Source: Vanilla planifolia (Eukaryota > Streptophyta > Magnoliopsida > Asparagales > Orchidaceae). From it: 64,000 nt of DNA. The stretch covers positions 124,001 through 188,000 of the forward strand of contig JAIUJO010000447.1 of NCBI GenBank assembly GCA_023846275.1, read 5' to 3'. A program made the translations under genes and the position numbers. Shown here in pieces: positions 61,717 to 64,000 of this stretch. Every line of letters starts with the position of its first letter. The first letter of the stretch is position 1. A model generated the notes under the pieces. That model had not been told where the DNA came from. It did not search any database and saw nothing but the letters and a program-made list of their open reading frames with translations.

Positions 61717-62315
61717 TATATTGTTACACCCTTATATTTGATGAGTCAAGCATAAATATTTATGTCTCATACCAGATTACTTTAAGTGAAATTGTTAATA
61801 TTCAATTAAGTCAAGCCATAAACTTTAAATGTCTAAAATAGTGGTCTTTATAACTCTTGGAGTCATCGCATGGTTCAAGAAAATTGAAGACATACACTAA
61901 AAGTTTTATAGTTAAATTTCTCTTTATTTTTCTTGAATTTAATATATCCAAATTTTGAGATGATGTGGCACACTAGTGGTATTAATATTTGAAAATATTT
62001 TAAGTTTAATAATTGTTGAACTTTTATTTTTGGGCCAAGCATTATTGATGAAAAGTATAGACATTGATATTTTATTTTTTAAAATAATTTAAGAACTATT
62101 TTTCATGAATTTCTATTCATAGTCAATTTGCACACTTGTAATACTATCATAATATAAAATTATTTGGATACACTTATATTCAAAATTTTGGCACAAAAAT
62201 TGTCGCAAAACACTATAAAACCACTTTAGTCTCGAGATTTAAAAATAAAAAAGTTGTTTGATAGAACCTAAGGGGCGAGCGAAGCCCGAAGCCTCAGGAA
62301 GAGGCTTTAGGGAAA

Positions 62316-62406
62316 GCTGAATGGAACAACACAAAATCAGCCCATAATGATTGTTGAACGGAACAGCGTCAAATCAACTCACAATGATAGCTAAACGGAA
62401 CAGTGG
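62316..62406 (+). repeat. U3 tandem repeat in the 5' LTR (about 38-bp unit)
   Basis: Units begin GCTGAATGGAACA (62316), GTTGAACGGAACAG (62353) and CTAAACGGAACAG (62391). The first two continue through TCA.C.CA.AATGAT. This differs in unit from the 65-73-bp duplication at the same place in the solo LTR. Confidence 0.7.
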
Positions 62407-62531
62407 AATTCAAGTCAACCAGGACCAAGTTATGAAATCTTGGTCGAGGAAGGGGGGAGCCAACCCCAAAATTCTTGACAGTTATACGAACTAAAATCCT
62501 TGTAAAGAACAATTGCAACCCAGTTTTGGTA

Positions 62532-62549
62532 ATGGGACTAAATTCCCAT
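62532..62549 (+). other. Short hairpin in LTR U3
   Basis: ATGGGA and TCCCAT pair around CTAAAT. It corresponds to 13793-13813 in the solo LTR. Confidence 0.6.
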
Positions 62550-62945
62550 CCAATACTTAATGAAAGTGGAAAGGCAGGCACGATCCGACGACTAAGTTAA
62601 TCAATGTGAAATACTGTAAGTAAATAGTAGAATGACAAGCAAGAGAATCGAACCTGAGCAGATCTATGTAAAGATGTGTAACCACTACGGTAAATGTTTT
62701 AAGTCACATAATTTCTGGACATATTGTAATAATACTAGCAGGACAACAACGTGCGATCCAATGGCCTAGATCAAGGCTGCCTAGATCCAACGGTCAGGAT
62801 TAATCATGAACAGTAAAATTGAAATTCAATTAGAAACGTCCATTTTAGGATCCAAATCGAACGGTGACTGCTTTGTGTTCATTACCCAAATGACTATTTC
62901 ATTTTAGAGCCATTGGAAGTGGATTTAATGCTAAAATTTGAGCTC

Positions 62946-62952
62946 TATAAAT
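62946..62952 (+). promoter_or_regulatory. TATA box of the LTR promoter
   Basis: TATAAAT in GAGCTCTATAAATAAGG, conserved with 14124-14130 in the solo LTR. It would drive the element RNA toward the gag start at 63683. Confidence 0.7.
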
Positions 62953-63573
62953 AAGGAAGGATGAAGAAATCCAATAGGTTATCATTGCTAAGTTCTCAAA
63001 ACTTTCAAATCACAATTTCGAGCAATTTCAAGTATATATGGTGTTTCTAAATTCACAAAGTGGAAGTTGCAAGAAGGAACCCAAAATTGAAGGTTTTTTG
63101 CTACAACATTTTTCAATTTTGATTCCTCCCTCTTTTCAATTTTTGTGTGTGCCTCATACTTCTTTAAATTGTTTTAAGTTTATACTTTGTTGCCAATTTT
63201 GTTTTCTTTAGGGTAAGAGCATCCCAATAATTGTGCAAAAGCCTGGGTTTGAGTTGAGCCGAAAAAAACACAAGTAGGTTCTAGATTAGCCATAGGTAAA
63301 ATCCCAAGTGGGTTTGAGGTGAGTCGTACGAAAATCCTTGTTTGTGATATGGTGAGTTTTAGTGGCTTTTTCCCAGCACCAATTCGGGGTAGATGTAGGC
63401 TGGATTTTGAGTCGAACCACCTTAAAATCTTTTGTGTACTATTTTACTTCTCCTTGTTCTTTCTAAGAAGATTTAAGTGTTAATTTAAACAAAAAATTGA
63501 CATAAAATCTCAAAACTTTATTTACCATAGTTCACCCCCCTTGTGGGTTTACTTTAAGCACAAAGAACTTTAA

Positions 63574-63586
63574 TTGGTATTAGAGA
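63574..63586 (+). other. Primer-binding site (initiator Met-tRNA type)
   Basis: TTGGTATTAGAGA begins two bases after the LTR end and matches TTGGTATCAGAGC with two changes. This is the standard plant copia primer site and fixes the LTR boundary. Confidence 0.88.
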
Positions 63587-63682
63587 GAGGAATCCCAAAT
63601 TACGTGAGTAACATCATGTGGGAGACTTTCTTGTGCTAAGAGAAGGCTTTCTTACATTTGTTTATGGTTTTGAGATTTTTTA

Positions 63683-64000
63683 ATGGCTTCCTCTTTTGTG
63701 AATATAAGTGCAACCTTGTGTGAAGGTTTTTCTTCAAATCAACATTCCTTATTTAAAGGAGAATTTTACTTTTATTAGATAACTCATTTTAGAAGTTTTA
63801 TTCAATTTACTGATTTAAAATTGTGAAAAATTATGACTAAGTCTTGTGTACTTCCTAGAAATTCTTCTACTAATAATGTCATACCTTTTAGTGAGCATAA
63901 TGTTGAGCATAATAAATTGGCTCAGTTGAATGTTAAGCCTTCAACTATCTTCATTGTGGAATTTCTTTTAGTGAATTCACACAAATTAAAAATTTGCATA
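63683..64000 (+). pseudogene. Ty1/copia gag N-terminus, broken and cut by the window end
   Basis: The ATG at 63683 opens MASSFVNISATLCEGFSSNQ, then HSLFKGEFYFY followed by a stop where the family has W (PP.FKGE.Y.YW). Next come the broken block RSFIQFTDLKL (for ...F..S.D..LW..I) and, after stops and frame changes, CVLPRNSSTNN and HNKLAQLNVK (for KK.AQLNAKA). This is the UBN2-type copia gag start. It carries early stops and could not make capsid protein. The rest of the element lies to the right of the window. Confidence 0.82.

Larger units (their letters stand above)
61722..63572 (+). mobile_element. 5' LTR of a Ty1/copia element (1851 bp)
   Basis: It starts TGTTACACCC and aligns along its whole length with the solo LTR at 12897-14733. 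It ends CTTTA at 63572 (the partner ends CTTCA), followed immediately by a primer-binding site and a gag start. Conserved landmarks are GATGAGTCAAGCATAAAT at the start, GGAAGGGGGGAGCCA (62448, partner 13705), the hairpin, the TATA box at 62946, the GTTTGAGTTGAGCC block (63246) and a C-rich run before the end. Most CpG sites of the partner are TG or CA here, showing older or more methylated sequence. The 3' LTR lies beyond the window. Confidence 0.9.

Noticed and set aside
61722-63572. Possibility that 12897 and 61722 are the two LTRs of one giant element
   Set aside because: The 12897 copy has its own matching CACCC duplication on both sides, so it is a complete solo insertion, and the 61722 copy continues into its own gag to the right.

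Overview
This window looks like repeat-dominated, AT-rich nuclear DNA of a land plant with a large, slowly purged genome. By eye, G+C is roughly 30 percent. The evidence is the mix of decayed plant-type transposons: Ty1/copia elements with an initiator-Met-tRNA-type primer site, Ty3/gypsy elements, L1-type LINEs with an RNase H tail and a DUF4283 ORF1, and a satellite with a unit of about 400 bp. I cannot name the species; a gymnosperm-like or other giant plant genome is a guess. I found no intact host gene, no RNA gene and no CRISPR array. Every recognisable coding stretch is a transposon pseudogene broken by stops and frameshifts.

Layout, left to right. 1-735 is the end of a satellite array. 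735-3.26 kb is a minus-strand copia remnant (gag, protease, integrase, primer-binding site, LTR edge). 6.1-7.5 kb is a gypsy-type LTR copy. 12,897-14,733 is a well preserved solo LTR with a perfect 5-bp target-site duplication and a G+C-rich U3. 16,108-17,068 is an assembly gap. 20.6-20.9 kb is the 3' end of a minus-strand gypsy element and its LTR boundary. 22.4-28.06 kb is a block holding a plus-strand copia pol remnant, a tandemly doubled unit of about 1.2 kb, and a LINE ORF1 fragment. 31.8-33.7 kb is a minus-strand gypsy remnant (gag knuckle, RT tail, RNase H, integrase). 35.8-40.4 kb is a plus-strand L1-type LINE ORF2 remnant (endonuclease, RT, RNase H). 43.7-48.46 kb is a second minus-strand gypsy element with LTRs. 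48,466-52,925 is the main satellite array of about 12 units. 53.8-60.9 kb is a second copy of the 22-28 kb block. 61,722 to the end is the 5' LTR, primer site and gag start of a copia element of the same family as the solo LTR.

The parts do not form a working pathway; the window is a record of insertion, duplication and decay. The best supported events are: one long-LTR copia family present as a young-looking solo LTR and as an older 5' LTR; a block of about 5.7 kb present twice, about 32 kb apart, with the same RT-deleted copia remnant and the same adjoining LINE piece; and a satellite that borders retroelements at both ends of a 47-kb interval. Domain calls rest on my reading of translated motifs by eye, without database searches, so boundaries in decayed elements are approximate to tens of bases.
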